Shown here piece after piece: positions 1-8,357 of a stretch of 64,000 nucleotides of DNA; position 1 is the stretch's first letter, and the number at the start of each line of letters is the position of its first letter. Made by a program: the position numbers and the translations under genes. The notes beneath the pieces are model-generated. The model saw nothing but the letters and a program-made list of their open reading frames with translations, searched no databases and was not told where the DNA came from. The DNA is from Dyella tabacisoli (GTDB taxonomy: Bacteria > Pseudomonadota > Gammaproteobacteria > Xanthomonadales > Rhodanobacteraceae): assembly GCF_003350925.1 (NCBI RefSeq), contig NZ_KZ857175.1:493955-557954 (forward strand), read 5' to 3'.

Positions 1-1
1 C

Positions 2-481
2 GGCGCACTGGCAGTTTGCGGTGCCTTGGCCGAATGGGATGCTGCACCTGTGCAAGGGCGTGATGAGCCGTTGTCCGAGGCGCTTACGCGCGCGCGCCGT
101 GTATTGCACGGCGCCAGTCGCGTGTTGCTGATAAGCGACGGTCTTAGCTGCGACGAGCCCGCGGCTAAAGGGGATGTGAAAGGGCGGCTGCTCGACCTGT
201 CACGGCATGCTCGTATCAGCGTATTGATTGTCGCCGACGCACTGGAGCTGGCGTGGGCTCCAGCAGGTAGTTACCCGCTGGAGCATGATGGCGAACGGCG
301 CGAAGTGGTATTGCAGGCCGAGCGGCAACGTAGCGAGTTTCAGCGCAGCCTCGGCGCGGGCCAGGCGCGCTTGAATAGCCTGGCGCAGGGCCTGGGTCTG
401 TCTTGCCGCAGCATCGATACCGCAGCCGACCCATTGGATGCGGTCACCGCATTGCTTGGTCCGAACAGGACGGCACGATGA
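2..481 (+). CDS. DUF58 domain protein, C-terminal part (5' truncated by window edge)
   Basis: The reading frame is open from the first bases of the window to a TGA, giving 159 residues of a protein that begins upstream. The visible part has alternating hydrophobic strands (VLLISDG, ISVLIVADALEL) as expected for the von Willebrand-like C-terminal half of DUF58 proteins. Its position directly before a DUF4381 gene, batA, batB and batD supports this, because moxR-DUF58-DUF4381-bat is a common order. Its stop overlaps the next start (ATGA), so the genes are translationally coupled. An internal TTG at 26 is not the real start. The function of DUF58 proteins is poorly known; they are thought to act with MoxR ATPases in envelope or stress-related maturation. 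Confidence 0.75.
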   Translation, partial: GALAVCGALAEWDAAPVQGRDEPLSEALTRARRVLHGASRVLLISDGLSCDEPAAKGDVKGRLLDLSRHARISVLIVADALELAWAPAGSYPLEHDGERREVVLQAERQRSEFQRSLGAGQARLNSLAQGLGLSCRSIDTAADPLDAVTALLGPNRTAR

Positions 482-1032
482 GTTTGCCCGCTGCGAACAC
501 GCCCGTCGCGCCAACTACGGTCGGCCCTGTCTTGCGCGATATTCACTTGCCGCCCGAGCCGGCCTGGTGGCCGCCCGCACCAGGCTGGTGGGTGCTGGCG
601 GTCTTGTTGCTGCTGCTCTTGGCTGTCGTGGCATGGCAGTTGCGAAAGTGGCGCCAGCGACGCGCGCAGTACGCCATGGTTGGTGCCGAGGTCGATACCC
701 TTGCGGCTCGTCATGCCGATGATGCCGCTGCGCTTGCGGCGGGTTTGCATCAGTTGCTGCGCCGTGTCGCACGCCAGTACGATCCCGGCGCTACGCAGAC
801 ATACGGTGCGGCATGGCGGCAGACGCTCGCCGTGGTACCGGTGGATGCCGCGACGCTGGATCGATTGATGACGCTGGAGGCGACGATGTATCGGCCACAG
901 GTGTCATTCGATCAAGCGGCTGTAATCGCCGCGACTCGACAATGGCTGACAGGTGCTTTGCGCCACTCGCGCAAACCGGCGCGCGATAGATCGTCTATCA
1001 AGTCGTCCGTGACGGAACCGGAACATGTTTGA
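478..1032 (+). CDS. DUF4381 domain-containing membrane protein
   Basis: The protein has 184 residues when started at the ATG that overlaps the previous stop (ATGA). Upstream in-frame codons exist from 403 but lie inside the previous gene. The N-terminus is Pro-rich with a PPEPAWWPPAPGWW motif, followed by one transmembrane helix (about residues 40-60) and a basic cytoplasmic segment. The rest is a helical domain with the LLRRVARQYDP motif seen in DUF4381. The family occurs in bat clusters between the DUF58 gene and batA and probably anchors or assembles the VWA proteins, which is inference. The last 8 bases overlap batA. Confidence 0.8.
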   Translation: MSLPAANTPVAPTTVGPVLRDIHLPPEPAWWPPAPGWWVLAVLLLLLLAVVAWQLRKWRQRRAQYAMVGAEVDTLAARHADDAAALAAGLHQLLRRVARQYDPGATQTYGAAWRQTLAVVPVDAATLDRLMTLEATMYRPQVSFDQAAVIAATRQWLTGALRHSRKPARDRSSIKSSVTEPEHV

Positions 1033-2053
1033 TTACATCCGATCCGCCTACGTCTGGCCTGAGTTCGCCTGGCCATGGGTGGCACTCTTGTTGCCACTAC
1101 CCTGGCTGCTATGGCGCTGGGTGCGGCCAGCATCGCCAGGGCAGGCATTGCATTTGCCGCATCCGGGATTGCGTTTAGCGGCAGTAACCACGCGAACATC
1201 GCGACATGTCGCGCTGGTATTGGTACTGGCGTGGATCTGCCTGCTGCTCGCGGCGGCACGCCCGCAATGGGTGGGGCCGCCGCAGGCGCAGCAGCGCAGT
1301 GGACGTGCCTTGATGCTGGCGGTCGATTTGTCCGGCAGCATGGAAACGGAAGATATGCGGCTGGCCGGGCATTCGGTCAGTCGGTTCGGTGCGGTCGAGG
1401 CGATTGCCGGCGACTTCATCACGCGGCGTAGTGGCGACGAGCTGGGACTGATCCTGTTTGGTAGCCGCGCATTTCTGGTGACGCCACTGACTTACGATTT
1501 GTCTGCGGTGCAAGCGCAACTGAAGGGCGCGGTGGTGGGCCTGGCCGGCACCGAAACGGCGATTGGCGACGCTATCGCCGTGGCCGCGAAACGTTTGTCC
1601 GCGTTACCGGAACAGGCACGCGTGTTGGTGCTGCTGACCGACGGTGTCAACAACGCCGGTAACATCTCACCGCTGGATGCGGCGCAGGCGGCGAAGGCGG
1701 CAGGCGTGCGCATCTATACGATCGGCATCGGTGCTACCGCGATGCGGGTGGCCGACCTGTTCGGTAGCGAAATAGTGAATCCATCGGCCGATCTGGATGA
1801 GGGCATGCTGCGCTCGCTGGCCGAACAAACCGGTGGCCGTTATTTTCGGGCCACCGATACCAACGAGCTGGCGGGCGCGTATCGCGCCGTTGATGCGTTG
1901 GAGCCGATCGTGCAGCAAGGGCCAGCACTGCGGCCGCGGCATGAGCTGTTTCGTTGGCCGCTACTCGCGGGCATGTTTTTGCTGCTGCTGTCGCTACTGC
2001 TTTCGCCGACGATGCGGCGCATGCCGCGCCGCCGCGCAGGAGTGGTCGAATGA
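1025..2053 (+). CDS. batA: BatA-like VWA domain membrane protein
   Basis: This 342-residue protein has two N-terminal hydrophobic segments (about residues 17-33 and 60-78), a von Willebrand factor A domain (about 92-290) and a C-terminal transmembrane helix. The metal-ion-dependent adhesion site is intact: Asp101-Leu-Ser-Gly-Ser105 and the later LLTDGVNN loop with Asp206. The architecture matches BatA of the Bacteroides aerotolerance operon, which acts at the cytoplasmic membrane, probably in a complex with BatB and the MoxR ATPase. The start overlaps the DUF4381 gene by 8 bases and the stop overlaps the next gene (ATGA), so it sits in a tightly coupled operon. The exact substrate or partner is unknown. 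Confidence 0.85.
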   Translation: MFDYIRSAYVWPEFAWPWVALLLPLPWLLWRWVRPASPGQALHLPHPGLRLAAVTTRTSRHVALVLVLAWICLLLAAARPQWVGPPQAQQRSGRALMLAVDLSGSMETEDMRLAGHSVSRFGAVEAIAGDFITRRSGDELGLILFGSRAFLVTPLTYDLSAVQAQLKGAVVGLAGTETAIGDAIAVAAKRLSALPEQARVLVLLTDGVNNAGNISPLDAAQAAKAAGVRIYTIGIGATAMRVADLFGSEIVNPSADLDEGMLRSLAEQTGGRYFRATDTNELAGAYRAVDALEPIVQQGPALRPRHELFRWPLLAGMFLLLLSLLLSPTMRRMPRRRAGVVE

Positions 2054-4008
2054 GCCAGGCACTCAGCGAGGCGCTGCGGCAATTTCACTTCTTGCAACCG
2101 CAGTGGTTGCTCGGTCTGTTGGCTTTGCCGTTACTGCTGGTGTTGGCCGTACGGCGCAGTCCGGCGCAACAGGCTTTATCGCGTCTGGTCGATGCCGAAC
2201 TGCTGCCTCATTTGTTGCAAGGTCGTGCCAATCGTCGTCATGTGCCGCTGACCTTGATCGCCTTGAGCGGCTGCCTGTGTCTGCTGGCACTGGCTGGCCC
2301 AACCTGGAGTCGCAGCGCGCAACCGTTGTATGCGAACCGCGCGGCGCAAGTCGTCGCACTCTCGCTATCGCAACAGATGTTGGCGCGCGATATCACGCCG
2401 AGTCGGCTCGATCGGGCACGCTACAAAGTGCGTGATCTGTTCGCCGCCAATCATGATGGACTCAATGCGCTGATTGCCTACGCCGATGAAGCCTTTGTGG
2501 TCGCGCCATTGACCACCGATGCCAATAGCTTGAGCGATCTGCTCAGTGCCCTGGCACCCGATACCATGCCGGTGGATGGCAATAACGCAGCGCAGGCGAT
2601 TGATCGCGGCGTAGCTTTAATCCGCAATGCCAAGGTGGGTGGCGGGTCGATCATCCTGATTACCGACCAAGCCGGCACCGCCGCACAGGCAGCGGCGAGC
2701 AAGGCACGCGCAGCAGGTATCGATGTATCGGTGCTTGGGGTGGGCACGCCTCAAGGTGGTGCGGTACCGCTGGGTGATGGTGGCTTTTTGCGAAATGCCG
2801 AAGGCGGCCTGGAGATGGCCAAGCGTGATGATGCGGCACTCGCTGCGCTCGCCGGCGCTGGCGGCGGTCGCTATGTCGCGATGAGCGACGATCGCCGCGA
2901 TGTCGACACCCTGCACGCCCAATTGCGCGTAGAGCATGCGCCAACGCTGGCAAGTGGGCAGCAAGGCGACGCGTGGCAGGATCGTGGTCCATGGCTGCTG
3001 CTGCCGCTGCTGCCGCTGGCTGCTTTGGCTTTTCGTCGTGGTTGGCTGTTACTGCTACCGCTGCTGCTATTGCCGCTGCTACCCAATCAGGCGTATGCGA
3101 GTAGCTGGACCGATCTATGGCAACGCCCCGATCAGCAGGCCGCCCGCGCCTTACATGACGGCAAATCGCAACAGGCGCAGCAACTCGCTCGCGATCCTGC
3201 GTTACGCGGTGCCGCCGCTTATCGTGCTGGTGACTACGCCGCTGCCGCATCTGCGCTCAAGCAGGCGTCGGGTGCGGATGCGCAGTACAACCTCGGCAAT
3301 GCGCTGGCCAAGCAGGGGCAGTACACGCAAGCTCTTGCCGCCTACGATCAAGCGCTCAAGAGCGATCCCGCCGACGCCGATGCCAAGACTAACCGTCAGG
3401 CCGTGGCGGATTGGTTGCGCAAGCAGCAAGAACAGCAAAAGCAGGATCAGCAGAAACAAGGCAAGTCGGAGCCCAAGCCCTCGTCCGGCGAAAATAAGGG
3501 GGCATCGTCTGCATCGAAGCCGGGTACGGACTCATCCGAGTCAAAGTCAGGTCAACAACAGAATTCATCGCAGGATGGTCAAGGGCAGGCATCCAGTGCC
3601 GCGGATCAATCCACGCAAGGTAAAGACAGTAAGCAAAGCCAGACGCTGGAAGGGGATGCCGGGGCCAAATCGCGCACTGCACAGGAACAGGCCGAGCAGC
3701 AGGCGCGGGCCGAGCAGGCGCGCCAGGCTTTGCAAAAACAAATGGATCAGAAGCTGGCCGAACAAGATAAGAAAGCGCCGGAGAATGCACCGGGTGTTGG
3801 CGTACGGGGCGCCCCGAAACCTGGCGAGCGGCCAGTCAGCCATGAGCTTGGCGCCGTCGCCACCGATGATCCGCAGGCGAAGCTTCCGGCCGATGTGCGT
3901 CGGGCCATGCAGCGTGTGCCCGACGATCCAGGGGCGCTGTTGCGGCGTAAATTCGTACTTGAGTACCGGCAGCGCCACGCGGCCGCCACAGGGGATGAGC
4001 AACCGTGA
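2050..4008 (+). CDS. batB: BatB/BatC fusion: VWA domain plus TPR membrane protein
   Basis: The protein has 652 residues from the ATG overlapping the batA stop. Order: N-terminal hydrophobic segments (about 19-35, 66-82), a VWA-like domain (about 95-320), two membrane helices (about 345-375), one or two TPR units near 420-475 (YNLGNALAKQGQYTQALAAY), a long Gln/Lys/Ser-rich low-complexity linker, and a conserved C-terminal tail (VPDDPGALLRRKFVLEY) typical of BatB proteins of this order. The usual DxSxS metal motif reads Ser105-Leu-Ser107-Gln-Gln109, so the first Asp and last Ser are missing, while the later Asp206 loop remains. It may therefore be a structural, non-metal VWA partner of BatA. 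Confidence 0.82.
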   Translation: MSQALSEALRQFHFLQPQWLLGLLALPLLLVLAVRRSPAQQALSRLVDAELLPHLLQGRANRRHVPLTLIALSGCLCLLALAGPTWSRSAQPLYANRAAQVVALSLSQQMLARDITPSRLDRARYKVRDLFAANHDGLNALIAYADEAFVVAPLTTDANSLSDLLSALAPDTMPVDGNNAAQAIDRGVALIRNAKVGGGSIILITDQAGTAAQAAASKARAAGIDVSVLGVGTPQGGAVPLGDGGFLRNAEGGLEMAKRDDAALAALAGAGGGRYVAMSDDRRDVDTLHAQLRVEHAPTLASGQQGDAWQDRGPWLLLPLLPLAALAFRRGWLLLLPLLLLPLLPNQAYASSWTDLWQRPDQQAARALHDGKSQQAQQLARDPALRGAAAYRAGDYAAAASALKQASGADAQYNLGNALAKQGQYTQALAAYDQALKSDPADADAKTNRQAVADWLRKQQEQQKQDQQKQGKSEPKPSSGENKGASSASKPGTDSSESKSGQQQNSSQDGQGQASSAADQSTQGKDSKQSQTLEGDAGAKSRTAQEQAEQQARAEQARQALQKQMDQKLAEQDKKAPENAPGVGVRGAPKPGERPVSHELGAVATDDPQAKLPADVRRAMQRVPDDPGALLRRKFVLEYRQRHAAATGDEQP

Positions 4009-5714
4009 TGTGGCGTCGTGTTTTTACCGTTGTGTTAATGCTGCTGCTGTTATCGCCGTTGGCGGCCACGGCGGTCGAGGTGCAGGCCACGCTGGATCGT
4101 AGCCGTGTGTCATTGGGCGAAACGGTGACGCTTAATCTGCGCTTGCAGGGCGGTGGCAGCGCGAATCGGCCGGATCTGAGTGCGCTGGCGCAGGACTTTA
4201 TCGTGCTCGGAAGCTCAAGCAGTAGCAGCCTGCGTATCGTCAATGGCAGCAGCACGGCCGAGCTGACCTATGGCGTAGCCTTGCGACCCAAACGAGTCGG
4301 CATGCTGCAGATTCCGTCGCTCAACTTTGCCGGTGGTATCACGCAGCCGCTGCAGCTTGAAGTGGTTGCCGTGGGCGCGCGGGGGGCCGATTCAAAAGGG
4401 CCTGATTCAAAAGGGAGCGATTCAAAAGGGCCCGAAGACGCCTTCATGGAAGCATCTGTCGACCCTGCAAGCGGATATGTAGGGCAGCAACTGCAGTACA
4501 TCGTACGGATGTACTTCGCCGTGAATTTGAACGGCGGATCGTTGATCGAGCCGAAGCTCGATGGGGTGGGCCTGTCCCGTGTCGGCGACGAGGTCGACTA
4601 TCAAACCGAGCGTAACGGCCGGCGCTATAGCGTGGTCGAGCAACACTATGCGTTGATTCCGCAAAAGCCAGGACATCTTGAGATTCCCCCTATGTTGTTT
4701 CAGGGCGAAGCAATGGATATGTCCAATCCCGATGCATTCTTTGGCAATCCAAAGCCGATCTCGGTCGCCTCATCGCCGGTGTCGATCGAGGTGCGTTCGA
4801 TACCGGCGGCGGCCAGCGGCATCACGTGGTTGCCGGCGCATCAACTGCACCTGGCCCTGGAGGGGCTACCGGCGGGAGGCGAGCTGCGTGTCGGCGAACC
4901 GCTTAACTTGAGCATGAATCTTGAAGCTACCGGCCTGCCCTACGAGGCACTGCCTCCACTCAGCCTGCCGACGTTGGACGGAGCCACGGTGTACCCAGGG
5001 AAAAAGCTGACGGGTACGCGTCAGGAAGCACCTTGGCTGGTCGGTCGCTATCAGCAGAGTTTCGCGGTGGTGCCGAATCGACCCGGCACGTTGACCATCC
5101 CCGAGATCACGTTGACCTGGTGGAATGTGCAAACGGATCGGGCCGAAGTTGCGCGTCTTCCAGCTCGCAGTTTTACCGTACTGCCAGCAGCCGGCGCCGC
5201 CGTGCAGGCGCCACCGGGCGCGGACCATACGGCGACCGTACCCACGACCCCGATGACGGCGCCCAACACATGGCCGTGGCGCGGGATCGCGTTCGGTAGT
5301 CTTGCTCTGTGGTTGTTGAGTCTGCTCGGCTGGCTTGGCTGGCGTCGGCGCAGGGCGCTTGCGGAAGTCGTGGCAGTTGACGTGGCGCAGACGCCACGGC
5401 GTCTGCGCGCCACCTTTCTCGCCGCCGCTCGTGGCGACGACTCGGCCGCACAGGCACGTAGCCTGTTGGCCTGGGCGCGAGCAGAGCGACCGGCTTTGCA
5501 GAATCTTGGAGAGCTGGCGGCGGCATTGGGGTCGGAGCCGCAACAAGCGGCGATTGCCGCCTTGCAGCGAAAACACTACGCGGGCAGCACTGAGTCCGGT
5601 GTGGGTGAGCGGTTGGCGACGGCGTTTCGCGACGGTTTCGTTTGGCGTGACGTCGGTGCGGCGGCAACATCACTATTGCCGCCGCTGTATCCGTTCAGCA
5701 CAACGAAGCCATAA
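4008..5714 (+). CDS. batD: BatD family membrane protein
   Basis: This 568-residue protein starts at the ATG in a TGATG stop-start overlap with batB; a GTG one codon earlier is also possible. A signal peptide (VVLMLLLLSPLAATA) is followed by repeated beta-rich periplasmic domains, a single transmembrane helix (about residues 425-445) and a cytoplasmic tail with an Arg-rich start. This is the usual layout of BatD (oxygen-tolerance proteins). It ends the bat operon. Residues 128-142 contain three copies of a D-S-K-G-x unit encoded by exact 15-bp DNA repeats, probably a flexible linker. It lies only 6 bases from the convergent macro-domain gene. Confidence 0.82.
   Translation: MWRRVFTVVLMLLLLSPLAATAVEVQATLDRSRVSLGETVTLNLRLQGGGSANRPDLSALAQDFIVLGSSSSSSLRIVNGSSTAELTYGVALRPKRVGMLQIPSLNFAGGITQPLQLEVVAVGARGADSKGPDSKGSDSKGPEDAFMEASVDPASGYVGQQLQYIVRMYFAVNLNGGSLIEPKLDGVGLSRVGDEVDYQTERNGRRYSVVEQHYALIPQKPGHLEIPPMLFQGEAMDMSNPDAFFGNPKPISVASSPVSIEVRSIPAAASGITWLPAHQLHLALEGLPAGGELRVGEPLNLSMNLEATGLPYEALPPLSLPTLDGATVYPGKKLTGTRQEAPWLVGRYQQSFAVVPNRPGTLTIPEITLTWWNVQTDRAEVARLPARSFTVLPAAGAAVQAPPGADHTATVPTTPMTAPNTWPWRGIAFGSLALWLLSLLGWLGWRRRRALAEVVAVDVAQTPRRLRATFLAAARGDDSAAQARSLLAWARAERPALQNLGELAAALGSEPQQAAIAALQRKHYAGSTESGVGERLATAFRDGFVWRDVGAAATSLLPPLYPFSTTKP
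4389..4433 (+). repeat. Three tandem 15-bp repeats inside batD
   Basis: Three direct copies of a 15-bp unit (GATTCAAAAGGG plus three variable bases) lie at 4389-4403, 4404-4418 and 4419-4433. They encode D-S-K-G-P, D-S-K-G-S, D-S-K-G-P. The unit is in frame, so copy-number change would alter linker length without a frameshift. Confidence 0.9.
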
Positions 5715-5720
5715 GCCTTC

Positions 5721-6254
5721 CTATGACAAGAGGAGGGCATTCTCGCCGCGCCATATCTCAGCCATGTGCGCGTCGAAACAACAGATGCGCACCTGTATAT
5801 CGGGGTGATTGCGTAATGCCTCGTACAAACTGGTTAAGGCCACTCGGGCTGCACGTTCAGGCGGATAGCCATAGACACCACAGCTAATCGCTGGAAAGGC
5901 GATCGAACGGATCTCATGCGCTAGCGCTAGCCGTATGCCATGGCGGTAGCAAGAGGACAACAGCTCCGCCTCGCCATGTCCCCCGCCATGCCAGACGGGG
6001 CCGACGGTATGAATCACGTAACGAGCGGGCAGGTCGAAGCCGGCGGTTAGACGCGCTTCGCCGGTGGGGCAGCGCACGCCTGGCGCTATTTCGGGCAGCG
6101 CTCGGCAGGCTTCGAGCAGGCCGGGGCCGGCGACGCGATGGATGGCCCCGTCTACGCCGCCACCGCCCAGCAGGCTGGGATTGGCCGCATTGACGATAGC
6201 GTCGTCGGCCTGGCGGGTGATATCGGCGATGATGACTTCAATGGACATAAACAT
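5721..6254 (-). CDS. Macro domain protein, probable O-acetyl-ADP-ribose deacetylase
   Basis: The protein is 177 residues, the full length of a stand-alone macro domain (YmdB-like). Signature motifs are visible: an early DIT motif, DAIVNAANPSLLGGGGVDGAIH (ADP-ribose binding and catalytic Asn/Gly loop), YVIHTVGPVW, and the phosphate-binding loop IAFPAISCGVYGYP. Such enzymes hydrolyse O-acetyl-ADP-ribose and can remove ADP-ribose from proteins in the cytoplasm. A second Met two codons on (start 6248) is equally possible because the only ribosome-site-like GGG lies next to the first Met. It stands alone, convergent with batD and divergent from the MarR gene. Confidence 0.88.
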   Translation of the reverse strand: MFMSIEVIIADITRQADDAIVNAANPSLLGGGGVDGAIHRVAGPGLLEACRALPEIAPGVRCPTGEARLTAGFDLPARYVIHTVGPVWHGGGHGEAELLSSCYRHGIRLALAHEIRSIAFPAISCGVYGYPPERAARVALTSLYEALRNHPDIQVRICCFDAHMAEIWRGENALLLS

Positions 6255-6419
6255 CCCGATCGCGCAGTCAGGGGTGAAATGTGCCGCGCTTGAGCTTGCG
6301 CAGCTTCAAGCCATCGCGCACTCTCCACCCTTCGAATCATACGGCGAACTCCACATGAAACGTGATGGCACAGGGTCCGGCGGCATCTGCATCACGGCGG
6401 TGATGGAGCTGCGATAGCC

Positions 6420-6875
6420 ATGAAAAAGACTGAAGACATATCTTTCGGCTACTTACTTAATGATGTGACCTTGCTGTTTCGCAAGCATTTCGATCGGCGT
6501 GCGGTGAAGTTCGGCTTGACTCGTGCGCAATGGCGCGCGACCAAGATGCTTTGCTACCGCGAAGGGTTACGTCAGACCGAGCTTGCGGAGTTTCTGGAAA
6601 TGGAGGCGATCGCCGTGGGGCGGGTCATCGATCGCTTGCAGGCTGCCGGTTTCGTCGAACGCCGCCCGGACCCCAAAGATCGCCGCGCATGGCAGTTGTA
6701 TGCGACTGAGCAGGCTCGCGCCATCGTTGCCGATATGGAGGTGATCGCGCATGGCCTGCGCAAGGATGCTACGCGCGGTATCGAGCGTGCCGAAATGGAG
6801 CAGGTCATGGATGTGATGGGGCGGATCAAGGAGAACCTGCTGGCGCTGGAGCAGCCCACGCCAAGCGAAACTTAA
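6420..6875 (+). CDS. MarR family transcriptional regulator
   Basis: A 151-residue winged-helix regulator. The HTH region is visible (LRQTELAEFLEMEAIAVGRVIDRLQAAGFV) followed by the beta-wing RRPDPKDRRAWQL, which carries the usual D-x-R-R motif. Helical dimerisation segments flank it. Length matches MarR-type repressors. It lies 290 bases upstream of, and in the same direction as, an RND efflux pair, and a palindrome sits in that gap, so it is likely the local repressor responding to a pump substrate; this is inference from context. Confidence 0.88.
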   Translation: MKKTEDISFGYLLNDVTLLFRKHFDRRAVKFGLTRAQWRATKMLCYREGLRQTELAEFLEMEAIAVGRVIDRLQAAGFVERRPDPKDRRAWQLYATEQARAIVADMEVIAHGLRKDATRGIERAEMEQVMDVMGRIKENLLALEQPTPSET

Positions 6876-7013
6876 GCGGCAGCCGACGTCAGCGATAAAG
6901 CCGTCTGTACCGCCAAGCATGCAAGCGGTGACGATGGAAATATTAAATCGAGTTAATGAAGGTGCGCTGACGCCGGACGCTGATTTGGTTATCAATGCCT
7001 TCTTTGCAATATC

Positions 7014-7032
7014 TAACGATGGCCTATCGTTA
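7014..7032. promoter_or_regulatory. Candidate MarR operator (perfect 7-bp inverted repeat)
   Basis: TAACGAT at 7014-7020 and ATCGTTA at 7026-7032 form a perfect inverted repeat with a 5-base spacer. The 19-bp length and position between marR and the RND operon fit a MarR-family binding site. The rest of the 292-base gap (6876-7167) is AT-richer and probably holds the efflux promoter, but no convincing -35/-10 pair was assigned. Confidence 0.45.
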
Positions 7033-7167
7033 TAAGCTTCACGTCGTCATTTTTTACCCCATGGCGTCAGTCATGCGAAACCTATGATTCACCTCTGGCG
7101 ATAGCACTCCCTAGAGTTAACGTCCTACCTGGCGCCGCTGCGCCTGCTACCTATGGCCGGAGAACCC

Positions 7168-8301
7168 ATGCAGCGCATGTCCTGGAAAAAACTTGTCGCC
7201 GTTATCGTTGTACTCGCGGCATTCGCTATAGCCGTTCAATATTTTCGTGCGGGCAAGCATGCTTCGGCGACTCATGCTGTTCCAGTCGTACAGTCTGTAC
7301 CGGTAAAGGTGGCTAATGCACAGCGTGGCGATCTGGATCTGTCACTGAAAGTGATCGGGCGGGCCGAGGCTTTCTCCACGGTCAACGTACAAGCGCGGGT
7401 CAGCGGTCAATTGCAGTCGTTGTTGTTTACCCCTGGCAGTCATGTCAATCAGGGCGCGACGATTATCCGCATCGACCCCAGTTTGCTGCAGGCTCAACTA
7501 AGCGGCGCGCTGGGCAGCCTGGCCAAGGACGAAGCGCAACTTATCAATGCGCAAGCAGTGCTGAAACGATATGCCCCGTTGCTGCCGAAAGGCTATGTGT
7601 CGCAATCGGATTACGACACCTATAAGGCCAATGTCGGGGTCTATGAGGCGTCGGTAAAGGCCGATAAAGCCACGGTGGAACTGGCCCGCACACAATTGAG
7701 TTACGCCCAGATCCAGGCGCCGTTCGAGAGTGTCGCGGGTGCGCCGCTGGTTTATCCGGGGGCACAGATTGTGGCCAATGCCACCACGATCGTGGTGCTA
7801 AATCAGATACGTCCCATCCACATCACCTTTGCCATTCCTGAAACCAGTCTGGCGGGCGTCAAGGCTGCGGCCGCTCGCGGCACGGTGCCCGTAACGGCGA
7901 GGGTTCCGGGTACGACGACAGCGCCACTTCAGGCGGCGGTGGACTTCATCAACAATGCGGTGGATACAACCACCGGCACGATTCAGATCAAGGCCCGTTA
8001 CGACAACGACGATGACCGTCTGACCCCCGGTCAGTTCGTTGAAGTGGTGTTGCCCACGACCCGCCTCGCCAATGTGGTGACCGTGCCGGTGGTGGCACTG
8101 CAGAACTCGCCCAAGGGCAGTTTTGTTTTTGTCGTCGGCGGCGATGGCGCCGTGCAGCAGCGATTCGTCAGTGCGGGGCCCAGCAGCGGTGCGCAAGTCG
8201 TGATCGAGAAAGGCCTGAACGGCGGCGAGAGCGTAGTTACCGACGGCCAGATGTTGTTGGTCGAGGGCACCCACGTGCGCATCGTTACGGGTAACGGCTG
8301 A
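7168..8301 (+). CDS. RND efflux periplasmic adaptor (HlyD/AcrA family), system 1
   Basis: The preferred start is the ATG at 7168, preceded by GGAGAA with a 3-base gap; an in-frame ATG at 7153 lacks a ribosome site. This gives 377 residues. There is one N-terminal membrane anchor (LVAVIVVLAAFAIAV), a lipoyl/barrel-sandwich region split around an alpha hairpin (VNVQARVSGQLQSLLF ... TQLSYAQIQAPF), a beta-barrel domain and a membrane-proximal domain. It is the membrane fusion protein that bridges the inner-membrane pump encoded next to an outer-membrane channel, whose gene is absent here. The pump gene follows after about 56 bases. Confidence 0.88.
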   Translation: MQRMSWKKLVAVIVVLAAFAIAVQYFRAGKHASATHAVPVVQSVPVKVANAQRGDLDLSLKVIGRAEAFSTVNVQARVSGQLQSLLFTPGSHVNQGATIIRIDPSLLQAQLSGALGSLAKDEAQLINAQAVLKRYAPLLPKGYVSQSDYDTYKANVGVYEASVKADKATVELARTQLSYAQIQAPFESVAGAPLVYPGAQIVANATTIVVLNQIRPIHITFAIPETSLAGVKAAAARGTVPVTARVPGTTTAPLQAAVDFINNAVDTTTGTIQIKARYDNDDDRLTPGQFVEVVLPTTRLANVVTVPVVALQNSPKGSFVFVVGGDGAVQQRFVSAGPSSGAQVVIEKGLNGGESVVTDGQMLLVEGTHVRIVTGNG

Positions 8302-8357
8302 GCGATGAAGATGATCGGGCGATATCTTTCAACGATCCTTGCGGCGGGGTGCCGCGC

